A DNA stretch of 34,373 bases, taken from an uncultured Oscillospiraceae bacterium. Lineage in GTDB: Bacteria > Bacillota > Clostridia > Oscillospirales > Oscillospiraceae. The notes beneath the pieces are model-generated. The model was not told the origin of the DNA and ran no database searches. It saw only the letters and a program-made list of their open reading frames with translations. The stretch is from NCBI GenBank assembly GCA_934572325.1, contig CAKTKT010000016.1, forward strand, positions 1-34,373, given 5' to 3'. The translations under genes and the position numbers were made by a program. Of this stretch, positions 1 through 7,658 are shown piece after piece. How positions within the stretch are numbered: position 1 is the stretch's first letter; each line of letters opens with the position of its first letter.

Positions 1-35
1 ACTCAACTATAACTCATGAGACCATATCCTTCATA

Positions 36-78
36 TCTTTTTATTCACTTGTCCAATATGTATTGTAGTCCTACACGG
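36..78. repeat. Copy 1 of a degenerate ~40-bp module with a TGTA-N4-TACA dyad
   Basis: This stretch resembles 34175-34217 in the same orientation. Both share CACTTG, TATTGTA and CTACAC followed by CGG or GG, in the same order and spacing, with about 29 of 41 positions matching by eye. The core at 64-75 is the dyad TGTAG-TC-CTACA. Both copies end roughly 26 bp upstream of a -35 hexamer. It could be an operator or a mobile-element remnant, and the sequence alone does not decide. Confidence 0.45.
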
Positions 79-84
79 ATGCAT

Positions 85-133
85 CCCGCGGCGGCACACA
101 ACGCTTGCCATACCGCCGCGGGCGTGGTATAAT
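85..133 (+). promoter_or_regulatory. Promoter of the M29 aminopeptidase operon, with the -35 inside an inverted repeat
   Basis: The -35 is TTGCCA (105-110), followed by a 17-bp spacer and a perfect -10 TATAAT (128-133). A perfect 10-bp inverted repeat, CCCGCGGCGG (85-94) and CCGCCGCGGG (112-121), encloses the -35, and its right arm lies in the spacer. The nearest downstream gene starts at 212 behind a purine-rich site. Confidence 0.75.
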
Positions 134-211
134 AACCTGATAAACTAGGAAAACCATGAAATTTCGCATTTTATGCGATCTCGCTTTTAATGCGTTTGAT
201 AAGGAGATTAT

Positions 212-1447
212 ATGGACGTGGAAAAGCTGCGCGCGTATGCACGGCTCATCGCGCGCATGGGCGTCAATGTTCAGCCGGGGCAGGAGGTCGTCATCCGCTC
301 CGAGCCGGAGCAGACGGACTTTCTTGAAATACTCATCGATGAGTGCTACCGCGCGGGCGCGGGCAAGGTCAGCGTGGAATGGCGCTTCGTTCCCGCGCTG
401 CGGCTGGATATAAAATACCAGAGCGACGAAACGCTCGGCGCGGTCGAGCCGTGGGCGGAGCAGCGCCTGCGCGAGCGGTCGGAAAAGCTGCCCGCGAATA
501 TCTATCTCGATTCCGACGATCCGGACGGGCTTTGCGGCGTGGATCAGGACAAGTGGGCGCGCGCCCAGCGCGCGCGCTTCAAGGTGACGAAGCCGTACAG
601 AGACGCGATGGAGAACAAATACCAGTGGTGCGTCGCGGCAGTGCCGGGCAAAATGTGGGCGCGCAAGGTCTTTCCGGACTTGAGCGACGAGGAAGCCGTC
701 GAGCGCCTGTGGGAGGCGATACTGCGCTGCTCCCGCGCCGACGGGGACGACCCGCTCGCGGCGTGGCGCGCGCATAACGCCGAGCTCAAGCGCCGCTGCG
801 ACTGGCTCAACTCGCTCGATCTGCGCCGGTTGAAATACCGCAGCATCGGCACGGGGACGGAGCTGTCCGTCGGGCTTATCCCACAGATGCGCTTTATGGG
901 CGGGGCGGAGGCGCTCGCCGGCTCCGGCACGGTGTTCAACGCCAACATCCCCTCCGAGGAGGTGTTCACAACGCCGATGCGCGGCGATGCGGACGGGCTT
1001 GCCGTGGCGACGCGCCCGCTGTCGTACCGCGGCGTGCTTATCGAGAACTTTTCCGTCCGCTTTGAAAACGGGCGCGTCAGCGAGATCCGTGCGGAGAAGA
1101 ATGAGGACGCGCTGCGCCTTATGACGTCGATGGACGAGGGCGCGGCGATGCTGGGCGAGTGCGCGCTCGTGCCGTATATGAGCCCCATACGCGAGAGCGG
1201 TATGCTCTTTTACTCCACGCTTTTTGACGAGAACGCCTCGTGCCATCTCGCCCTCGGCGAGGGATACTCGAGCTGCCTTGAGGATGCCGGCAGCTATACG
1301 CCGGAGGCGGCGCGCGCCCTCGGCGTGAACGAATCCATGATCCATGAGGACTTCATGATAGGCGCGCCCGATCTCTCCATCACCGGTATCACGGCGGACG
1401 GGCGCGAGGTGCCCATCTTTGTCAACGGAGATTGGGCGGACGGTTAA
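212..1447 (+). CDS. M29-family metallo-aminopeptidase (AmpS/PepS type)
   Basis: A cytosolic 411-residue dinuclear-metal aminopeptidase that removes N-terminal residues from peptides. The length fits family M29 (about 410 residues). The expected ligands appear in order: E250 in NIPSEEVFTTP, E316 in GECALVP, H345 in SCHLALGEGY, and H378 and D380 in MIHEDFM. This spacing matches the ligands known for the Thermus enzyme. The protein has no signal peptide. The ATG at 212 follows AAGGAGAT at about 200-207. It is the first gene after the promoter at 105-133 and is followed 25 bp later by a membrane-protein gene, so it probably heads a three-gene operon. The family call is firm. The peptide preference cannot be read from the sequence. 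Confidence 0.93.
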   Translation: MDVEKLRAYARLIARMGVNVQPGQEVVIRSEPEQTDFLEILIDECYRAGAGKVSVEWRFVPALRLDIKYQSDETLGAVEPWAEQRLRERSEKLPANIYLDSDDPDGLCGVDQDKWARAQRARFKVTKPYRDAMENKYQWCVAAVPGKMWARKVFPDLSDEEAVERLWEAILRCSRADGDDPLAAWRAHNAELKRRCDWLNSLDLRRLKYRSIGTGTELSVGLIPQMRFMGGAEALAGSGTVFNANIPSEEVFTTPMRGDADGLAVATRPLSYRGVLIENFSVRFENGRVSEIRAEKNEDALRLMTSMDEGAAMLGECALVPYMSPIRESGMLFYSTLFDENASCHLALGEGYSSCLEDAGSYTPEAARALGVNESMIHEDFMIGAPDLSITGITADGREVPIFVNGDWADG

Positions 1448-1472
1448 TTTCGACTTAAAGGAGGACGGCAAC

Positions 1473-2291
1473 ATGAAAGAAGCAAAGAACAATGCGCCGG
1501 ACAAGCCGCATGCGAAGTTCTATGTCGAGAAAAACAGCGCGCTCGTGCACGCCGCGGTCATTTTCATGGCGCTCTCGGCGGTGTTCCGCCTTGTCGGCTG
1601 CTGGGGCATGTGGGGCGAGCAGTTTTACGCCGCCTCGCAGATCGCCCTGCCGCTCGTGTGCAACCTGCTGTTCATCCTGCTTCTGCTGCTGCTCGGCGGG
1701 CGGGCGTTCTGGCTGACCTCGCTGCCGGTCATTCTCGGCGCGGTGTTTTTCATCATCAAGTCGTTCACGTTCACAAGCTGGCTGCACACGGTGCTGTGCA
1801 TACTGCTGTATATGCTCGTCGCGGTGCTCTACACGGCGACGGCGTTCGGTGTTATCCGCACGAAGTGGCTGCTCGTGCCGCTGTTCGGTCTGCCGCTCGT
1901 CTACCACATCGCGGTGGAGGACGCCGCCGCGCTGCGCGACGGAACGGTCACGTTTTCCGCCGGTATGCAGGAGATGTCCGTGCTGTGCATCATGCTCTCC
2001 CTCGTGCTGACGGCGCTCGCCCTTAAAAAGCGCAAGGCGATAGAGGACGTTGAGCTTCCCAAGATAAAGGACCCGAAGGTCATTGTGCCCGCAAAGCACG
2101 CCGCCGCGCCGGACAATGCGGCGCTGCCGGAGAGCGGCGGTATCGCCGCCGCGCCCGACGCGCCCTCTGCCGCGCCAGACGGCGCGGACAGTGACGCGCC
2201 AGCGCAGGAGCTTCCCGCCGCGAGCGCGGCGGAGGACACGGCGGACGTCGCCAACGCAGGAGATAAACCCTCATCCGGAGTACATATATGA
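1473..2291 (+). CDS. Hypothetical six-helix membrane protein with an Ala/Pro-rich cytoplasmic tail
   Basis: I do not recognise a family. The 272-residue protein has hydrophobic segments near residues 25-45, 56-76, 83-98, 105-125, 132-147 and 166-184. It then has a tail of about 85 residues very rich in Ala, Pro and Asp that looks disordered. I chose the ATG at 1473 because AAAGGAGG lies at 1457-1464; an in-frame start at 1419 would lie inside the upstream gene. Its TGA overlaps the ATG of the LRR gene (ATGA at 2288-2291), which suggests translational coupling and a joint role at the membrane. Confidence 0.8.
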   Translation: MKEAKNNAPDKPHAKFYVEKNSALVHAAVIFMALSAVFRLVGCWGMWGEQFYAASQIALPLVCNLLFILLLLLLGGRAFWLTSLPVILGAVFFIIKSFTFTSWLHTVLCILLYMLVAVLYTATAFGVIRTKWLLVPLFGLPLVYHIAVEDAAALRDGTVTFSAGMQEMSVLCIMLSLVLTALALKKRKAIEDVELPKIKDPKVIVPAKHAAAPDNAALPESGGIAAAPDAPSAAPDGADSDAPAQELPAASAAEDTADVANAGDKPSSGVHI

Positions 2292-4222
2292 GACGGCAAC
2301 AGGAAAAACGCGCCTCCGGCGCGACAGGCAGAACGGGCTCATACGCCGCCCAGACCGGGCGGCACGAGAACACAGCCGCCATGTCCGCTGCGCGGGGCAG
2401 AGAGAGAAGCACGGACACCGCGCGCTCGCGCGCCCACACCGGACGGCAGCAGCCCGTCAGCCCCGAGGTGATGGAGCAGCGCGCGCGAATGGCAAAGCGC
2501 AAGAGAACGCTGTATTTCATATTCACCGCGCTTGCCGCGGCGTTCATTATCCTGCTCGCGGTCGTTCTGCGCAGCGTGTCCGACAACAAGGCGTTCAACA
2601 ATTATATGGAGCAGGCGCGCGCCAGCTATTATTCCAGCGACTTTGACAGCGCGCTCACCCTGCTGCGCAAGGCGGCGGCGATAGAGACGACGGACGAGTG
2701 CCTCGCCATGACGGCGCAGTGCTATGAATCGCTCGGCAACTACGACAAGGCGCTCGAAACTCTGCGCAAAATGGACACGTCCGATCCGCAGGTCGCCTCG
2801 TGGATAGACGAGCTTGAGGCGCGGCGCAGCGTCATACGCCAGTCGAACATGGTCACTGTCGCGGGCAAGCAGTATAAAAGCGACACCGCCGGTCTCGCGC
2901 TGGACAATATGGGGCTGGGCAACAACGTCATGGAGGAGATCCTGCAGCTCTACGCGCTCGACAACCTCTCTCTCTCGGGCAACAACATAAGCGACGTGTC
3001 CGCGCTCGCCAAGCTCGGCGGGCTCACCACGCTCAACCTCAGCGGCAATATGATAAGCGACGTGTCCGCGCTCGCCCAACTGACGAATCTTCGGACGCTG
3101 TATCTTGACAATAACCCCGTCACGGATCTCCAGCCGCTCACAGCGCTGACGAATCTCACGACGCTGAGCATAAAGGGCATAACCCTCACGGAAGCCCAGC
3201 TCAAGCGCCTTGCGTCCGCGCTGCCGACCTGTGCCATCCACAGCGAGACGACGGAGGAGGAGATGCAGGACATCAGCTTCGGCGGCGTCACGTTCAAGAC
3301 CGACGTGACGGAGCTGGATCTCAGCGGCATGGGGCTTCAGAACATCTCCGCGCTCGCCGCGTGCAAGAACCTTAAAAAGCTCAATCTCTCCGGCAACACC
3401 GTGTCCGATCTCAGCCCGCTTATGGACATTCCCACGCTTCAGTGGCTGGATATATCCAACAACTACGTGTCCGACCTGCGCCCGCTCATGGGCGTCTCGT
3501 CGCTCCGCTTCCTCAATGCCTCCGGCAACTATTTCACCAGCACCGTTCCCCTCGGCAACATGACCGGACTGACGGAGCTGCACCTGTCGGACACGAATAT
3601 CACGGATTTTTCGGGGCTGAGAAAGCTCAAGAGCCTGCAAACGCTGGGGCTGAACAACTGCAACCTCACAAACGAGGGGCTTTTGAGCCTCACGGCGCTC
3701 ACGGGGCTTCGCAAGCTGAATATCGAAAACAACCTCAACATCACGGGCGAGGCGGTGACGGAGCTTAACCGCTATCTCCCGTTCTGCGAGGTCGTGCACT
3801 CTGATCTCTCCTATCTCATCGACATCGGCGGGTATTCCGTCTCCGACGATCTCACGACGATAGACCTAAGCGGGCTGAACATAAGCGACATAACCAATAT
3901 CTCCAAGCTCTCAAACCCCGAAACGCTCAATCTCTCGCGCAACATCATCTCCAACCTCTACCCGCTTCAGGACGCGCCGAACCGTATGCTGATACGCAAT
4001 CTCGATCTCTCGTACAACTCCATCATGGACGCCACGCCCCTCTCCATGCTCTACGGGCTTGAAACGCTGGACGTGTCGTACAACATGATCTCGTCCGAGC
4101 TGCCGTTCATGAGCCTGACGAACCTGCGCACGCTCAACGTCACGGGCACATTGCTCAGCGCACAGCAGGTGGCGGCTCTCCGCCAGACGCTCACAGGCTG
4201 CAACGTCATCGCGGACTGGTAA
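2288..4222 (+). CDS. Membrane-anchored leucine-rich-repeat protein with a TPR-like stem
   Basis: A 644-residue protein, likely a binding or scaffold protein. Residues 1-70 are basic and disordered, followed by one transmembrane helix (about 75-95). Residues 105-170 look like two helical TPR-type repeats (paired motifs SYYSSDFDSALTLLRKA and SLGNYDKALETLRKM). From about 205 to 640 there are SDS22/internalin-like leucine-rich repeats of about 22 residues (LTTLNLSGNMISDVSALAQL type), in two or three blocks separated by non-repeat segments. There is no cleavable signal peptide or LPXTG, so the topology is probably type II with the repeats outside. It overlaps the preceding membrane-protein gene by 4 bp. 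The ligand is unknown. Confidence 0.85.
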   Translation: MRRQQEKRASGATGRTGSYAAQTGRHENTAAMSAARGRERSTDTARSRAHTGRQQPVSPEVMEQRARMAKRKRTLYFIFTALAAAFIILLAVVLRSVSDNKAFNNYMEQARASYYSSDFDSALTLLRKAAAIETTDECLAMTAQCYESLGNYDKALETLRKMDTSDPQVASWIDELEARRSVIRQSNMVTVAGKQYKSDTAGLALDNMGLGNNVMEEILQLYALDNLSLSGNNISDVSALAKLGGLTTLNLSGNMISDVSALAQLTNLRTLYLDNNPVTDLQPLTALTNLTTLSIKGITLTEAQLKRLASALPTCAIHSETTEEEMQDISFGGVTFKTDVTELDLSGMGLQNISALAACKNLKKLNLSGNTVSDLSPLMDIPTLQWLDISNNYVSDLRPLMGVSSLRFLNASGNYFTSTVPLGNMTGLTELHLSDTNITDFSGLRKLKSLQTLGLNNCNLTNEGLLSLTALTGLRKLNIENNLNITGEAVTELNRYLPFCEVVHSDLSYLIDIGGYSVSDDLTTIDLSGLNISDITNISKLSNPETLNLSRNIISNLYPLQDAPNRMLIRNLDLSYNSIMDATPLSMLYGLETLDVSYNMISSELPFMSLTNLRTLNVTGTLLSAQQVAALRQTLTGCNVIADW

Positions 4223-4297
4223 TTTTGTTACATTTCACAAAAGCGCGGGGCAAACTCCGTGACTTGTGCCGAATCCGGCAACATTCACAAAAAGGAC

Positions 4298-4326
4298 TTC
4301 TTTTTGCTGGGCGCTTATGCTATAAT
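4298..4326 (+). promoter_or_regulatory. Possible promoter of hpf
   Basis: A perfect -10 TATAAT lies at 4321-4326. At 17-bp spacing the -35 position reads TTCTTT (4298-4303), a poor match, so the promoter may depend on an activator or another sigma factor. The start codon lies about 65 bp downstream. Confidence 0.45.
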
Positions 4327-4390
4327 AGCCACAACAGAGAGGGGCGCGCGGGCGCTCTGAGCTGTTGAAGTCATGAAAGGAGTTGGCAGC

Positions 4391-4936
4391 ATGAAGTTCA
4401 CTTTTACCGAGAAAAAGATGGGTTCCTCCGAGGAATTGAGGGCTTACTCCATACGCAAGATCAGTAAGCTCGACAGGTTCTTCAAGACTGAGGCGGAGGC
4501 CTTTGTCACCTTCAGCATCAGCCGCGGGCGCTTCCTCGCGGAGATCACCATCCACAACAACGGTCTCTATTACAGGGCGAGCGAGCTTACGAACGATATG
4601 TACGCCTCTGTGGATTCCGGCGTCGCGGCGATAGAGCGCCAGATCCGCCGGAACAAGACCCGCCTGGAAAAGCGTCTGCGCGAGGGGGCGTTGGAGCGTG
4701 ACGCCGTGCCTGCATACGTTCCGGCGGAGGACGAGGAGGAAGAGTTCAAGATCGTGCGCTCCAAGCGCTTCTCCATCAAGCCCATGTCTCCGGAGGAGGC
4801 AATCTTGCAGATGGAGCTTCTGGGGCATGAGTTCTTCGTGTTCAAGAACATGGACGCGGAGGACGCGATCTCCGTCGTCTATAAGCGCACCCAGGGCGGC
4901 TACGGTCTGATCTGCGACGACGGGCTGGACGAATAA
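4391..4936 (+). CDS. hpf: Ribosome hibernation promoting factor, long form
   Basis: It binds the 30S decoding region and dimerises 70S ribosomes into inactive 100S particles under starvation. The 181-residue length is that of the long form. Residues 1-95 form the S30AE/YfiA-like domain, with basic residues in RRNKTRLEKRLRE. After an acidic linker (DEEEE), the C-terminal dimerisation domain follows with the typical SKRFSIKPMSPEEAILQM, GHEFFVFKN and YKRTQGGYGLI segments. I start at 4391 because GAAAGGAG sits at 4375-4382; the in-frame ATG at 4373 lies before that site. It has its own -10 upstream and a strong terminator at 4972-4997, so it is probably monocistronic. Confidence 0.95.
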   Translation: MKFTFTEKKMGSSEELRAYSIRKISKLDRFFKTEAEAFVTFSISRGRFLAEITIHNNGLYYRASELTNDMYASVDSGVAAIERQIRRNKTRLEKRLREGALERDAVPAYVPAEDEEEEFKIVRSKRFSIKPMSPEEAILQMELLGHEFFVFKNMDAEDAISVVYKRTQGGYGLICDDGLDE

Positions 4937-4971
4937 GCGCGCTGCCTTTGATAAATAGCATATGCAACAAC

Positions 4972-4997
4972 AAGTCCGGAGCGAGAGCTCCGGACTT
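4972..4997. terminator. Terminator between hpf and the convergent ABC operon
   Basis: A perfect 11-bp stem (AAGTCCGGAGC at 4972-4982 and its complement at 4987-4997) closes a GAGA tetraloop. It is followed by GCA and TTTTTA on the plus strand. It can also serve the minus-strand operon ending at 5023. Confidence 0.88.
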
Positions 4998-5022
4998 GCA
5001 TTTTTATTCTGTTTTTCGCGCG

Positions 5023-6612
5023 TCAGCCCTTCACGCCGCCCGAGGTCAGTCCGGCGGTGAGGTGCTTTTCGATGAACATGAAGAGGACGACCACGGGGAG
5101 CGTGGCAAGCAGCGAGGCGGCGAAGAGATACTGCCACTCTATCATGTTGAAGGACGAGAACTGCGTAATGCCGACGGTGATGGGGCGGTTGCTCATCGTG
5201 GAGATGAGGACGGTGGAAATGGTGTACTCGTTCCAGGCGTTGATGAACACGAAGATGAGCGTGGTGACGATGCCGGGCGCCGCCATGGGCAAGAGCACGT
5301 GCAGCAGCGAGCCGACGGTCGTGCAGCCGTCAATGCGCGCTGCCTGCTCCATCTCCGGCGAGATGGACACGAACGTGCCGCGCAGCAGCCATATCGCAAA
5401 CGCCTGATTGAAGGCGGCGTTGATGAGCATCAGCCCGACGATGGAATCGCTGAGGTCGAGCGCGCTCATGAGCTGGGCAATGCCGATGAGCAGCACGACG
5501 GGGGAGAACATCTGGCTCATTATGACGAAGCCGAGGAAGAACTTCTTGCCCTTGAAGCGCATACGCGCCATCGCATATGCGGCGGGTATGCCGCACAGCA
5601 GGGCGATGACCGTCGCGCCGCCCGCGATGAGCAGGGAGTTGAGCAGATAGCGCGGCACGCCGCGGCTCATAATGTGCGTGAGGTTGCCGAACATCCACTT
5701 TGTCGGGAGAAGGTGCTGGAAGTACATATCGTTCGTCTCCGCGCTGGAGCGGAGAGCCGTGATGAGCATGACATAGTACGGGTAGAGCACGATGACGCAC
5801 ACGACGAAGATAAAGGCGTACAGCAGCCCGCGCAGCACCGCCGGCTTCACCTCGCCGCGCCGCAGATGCACCGCGGCGAGCAGCATCACGAGCGCACACG
5901 CCATCACGCCCCAGACGCTGCCCGTGCCCTCAAACGAGAAGGACTTGAGCGCCGCGTCTATGTTATCGCCCGCCAGACCTTCAAATAGGAAGCGGTCGAG
6001 CTTAGCGTAGAGAGCGTCCATGCCCTCGGTCGTGATGCCGCCGCTGTACAGCGCGATGCGGCGGGAGAGCGTATAGGTGTTCATCATCACGAACACCGGT
6101 ATCAGCAGAAACGCCGCGAGTGCGAGCACGGCGGAGACCGTGCGCAGCGTGCGATCGCGCCCGCAAAGCTCCTTCCCCGTCTCGTCGAGCGACCATGCCG
6201 CGCCGAGCACGCCGTAGGCGGCGGAGCCGGTGAGGCACAGCAGCATAAGACTCATCACCCATGAAGAGCCGATGCCCGCCTCGACGAAGGACAGCGCGCT
6301 TTTGGAAAACTTCTCGTTGAGCGTGAAGCTGACCATACTGGTCCGCTCGCCCTTGGAATTTGTGCGCTCAATGACCTCCTCGTTGAGCGTGACGTCCAGC
6401 CCCTCGCTGCGGTACTGCTCGGCGACGGCGCTGACCTCGGCGAGCACCTGCTGATACTTCTCGTCGCCGACGAAGGTGTTGGCGGATTTTTTCGTATATA
6501 CACAGGAGTCAAAGCTGTAAGCCGGCAGGGCGAGCAGCGCGTATGCCGCGGCAAGCGCCGCGAGCAGCAGCGCGAGCGCGAGGCGGTTTCCCTTTCTGCA
6601 AGAAGCGTTCAT
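5023..6612 (-). CDS. Sugar ABC transporter permease (MalG/AraQ type) with a ~250-residue N-terminal extension
   Basis: An inner-membrane subunit of a carbohydrate importer. The C-terminal core (about 255-529) is a normal MalG-type permease with the EAA loop (EQAARIDGCTT...LLPMAAPG) that contacts the ATPase. The first 250 residues are unusual for the family. They contain a TM helix (about 11-31), an extracytoplasmic segment of about 85 residues, a helix near 117-138, another near 157-177, a second outside segment, then a helix near 232-250. Family members are normally about 275-300 residues. I use the ATG at 6612, which overlaps the stop of the upstream permease (ATGA) and has AAGGAGGA at 6619-6626. 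A longer reading from 6666 would start inside that gene. The substrate is unknown. Confidence 0.88.
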   Translation of the reverse strand: MNASCRKGNRLALALLLAALAAAYALLALPAYSFDSCVYTKKSANTFVGDEKYQQVLAEVSAVAEQYRSEGLDVTLNEEVIERTNSKGERTSMVSFTLNEKFSKSALSFVEAGIGSSWVMSLMLLCLTGSAAYGVLGAAWSLDETGKELCGRDRTLRTVSAVLALAAFLLIPVFVMMNTYTLSRRIALYSGGITTEGMDALYAKLDRFLFEGLAGDNIDAALKSFSFEGTGSVWGVMACALVMLLAAVHLRRGEVKPAVLRGLLYAFIFVVCVIVLYPYYVMLITALRSSAETNDMYFQHLLPTKWMFGNLTHIMSRGVPRYLLNSLLIAGGATVIALLCGIPAAYAMARMRFKGKKFFLGFVIMSQMFSPVVLLIGIAQLMSALDLSDSIVGLMLINAAFNQAFAIWLLRGTFVSISPEMEQAARIDGCTTVGSLLHVLLPMAAPGIVTTLIFVFINAWNEYTISTVLISTMSNRPITVGITQFSSFNMIEWQYLFAASLLATLPVVVLFMFIEKHLTAGLTSGGVKG

Positions 6613-7493
6613 TCCGCATCCTCCTTCCGCATGACGGTCATCATGTATACGCCCGCGCAGACGCACAGCACAAGGAAGCCTATCACGGACAGCGCGGTCG
6701 CCGGTCCTTTCTTCCGGTCATAGAAGCTGAGCATATATAGGTATGTGACGAGGGTGTCCGTGTTGTTGGCGGGCGCGCCCTTGGTCATGGTGAAGATTAT
6801 CGGGAAGGAGTTGAACACATAGATGATGTTGAGCACCGTGGACACGGTGAGCGAGGGCTTTACAAGCGGGATGGTTATGTTGAACAGCTTGTCCCAGAAG
6901 CTCGCCCCGTCGATGTCCGCCGCCTCGTAAAGGCTCTCGTCGATGGATTGAAGTCCGGAGAGGACGCAGAACGTAACGAACGGGATGGTCACGAATATAC
7001 CGACCCAGCACTCCCACATAAATTCTATCTGGTACGATGCGCGCCAGTTTATCGCCTGCTTGATTATGCCGAGGTTCAAAAGAACGTTGTTGAGATTGCC
7101 ATATTCGTACTTGATTATGTAGTTCCACACGGACGCCTGCACCACGAGCGAGGTCGCCCACGGGAAAACGATGATCGCGCGGGCGAGCTTGCGCCCCTTG
7201 AAATCCCTGTTGAGCACCATGGCGAGGATGAAGCCGATCAGCGTGGACAGCCCGACCACGGCGACGACCCACCATGCGGTGTTCTTCATCACCGTTTTGA
7301 AAGCGGGCAGCTCGACCGCGTCCTTGAAATTCTTCAGCCCGACAAAGCCGCCGACGACGCCGGATTTTGAGATCTCGCTGAACGAGAGCTTAAAGACGAT
7401 AAGTATCGGGTACACGAGGAAGATCGCCATAAGCACGATGCTCGGGATGAGCCATATATACGGCTCAACTCTCTTTCCCAGTCTTCTGTTCAC
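6609..7493 (-). CDS. Sugar ABC transporter permease (MalF/UgpA type)
   Basis: The 294-residue partner permease, with about six TM helices. The EAA motif reads EAADIDGASFWDKLFNITIPLVKP. The N-terminus (RRLGKRVEPYIWLIPSI) is typical of the UgpA/MalF group in Bacillota. The order binding protein, MalF-like, MalG-like is the standard CUT1 arrangement, with a 4-bp overlap to the second permease. No ATP-binding subunit is encoded nearby, so a shared MsmK-like ATPase elsewhere probably energises it. Expression relative to the binding protein may be set by the hairpin at 7550-7602. Confidence 0.93.
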   Translation of the reverse strand: MNRRLGKRVEPYIWLIPSIVLMAIFLVYPILIVFKLSFSEISKSGVVGGFVGLKNFKDAVELPAFKTVMKNTAWWVVAVVGLSTLIGFILAMVLNRDFKGRKLARAIIVFPWATSLVVQASVWNYIIKYEYGNLNNVLLNLGIIKQAINWRASYQIEFMWECWVGIFVTIPFVTFCVLSGLQSIDESLYEAADIDGASFWDKLFNITIPLVKPSLTVSTVLNIIYVFNSFPIIFTMTKGAPANNTDTLVTYLYMLSFYDRKKGPATALSVIGFLVLCVCAGVYMMTVMRKEDAE

Positions 7494-7549
7494 GCCGTAA
7501 CCTTCTTTCCGTATAAAATATATGGCGGCATTGCGCGCTGCCGCCCTGT

Positions 7550-7602
7550 TTCCTTTTCAAAGGGCGCTTTTGATGCCTGCGAAAGCGCCCTTTGAAAAGG
7601 AA
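7550..7602 (-). terminator. Long intergenic stem-loop between binding-protein and permease genes
   Basis: A perfect 21-bp inverted repeat (7550-7570 and 7582-7602) with an 11-base loop lies in the 165-bp gap. A second, imperfect GC-rich hairpin (about 7602-7627) sits just upstream in transcript direction. Such structures commonly act as partial terminators or 3'-end stabilisers that let the binding protein be made in excess over the permeases. No long U-run directly follows on the minus strand. Confidence 0.75.
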
Positions 7603-7658
7603 GGGGGTGGGCATATGCCCGCCCCCTCCGAAAATGTATACCGTGCCGCGTAAGCGCG

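Noticed and set aside
71..1504. Minus-strand ORF of 477 codons opposite the aminopeptidase
   Set aside because: It is an antisense shadow of a high-GC gene, rich in Arg/Ala/His with no family motif, and the plus strand encodes a complete M29 enzyme.
2339..3799. 486-codon minus-strand ORF opposite the LRR gene
   Set aside because: It is a mirror of the repeat structure of the LRR gene, with no independent start signals.
7503..7658. Possible small gene between binding-protein and permease genes
   Set aside because: The short frames here cross the 21-bp hairpin and have no start signals.
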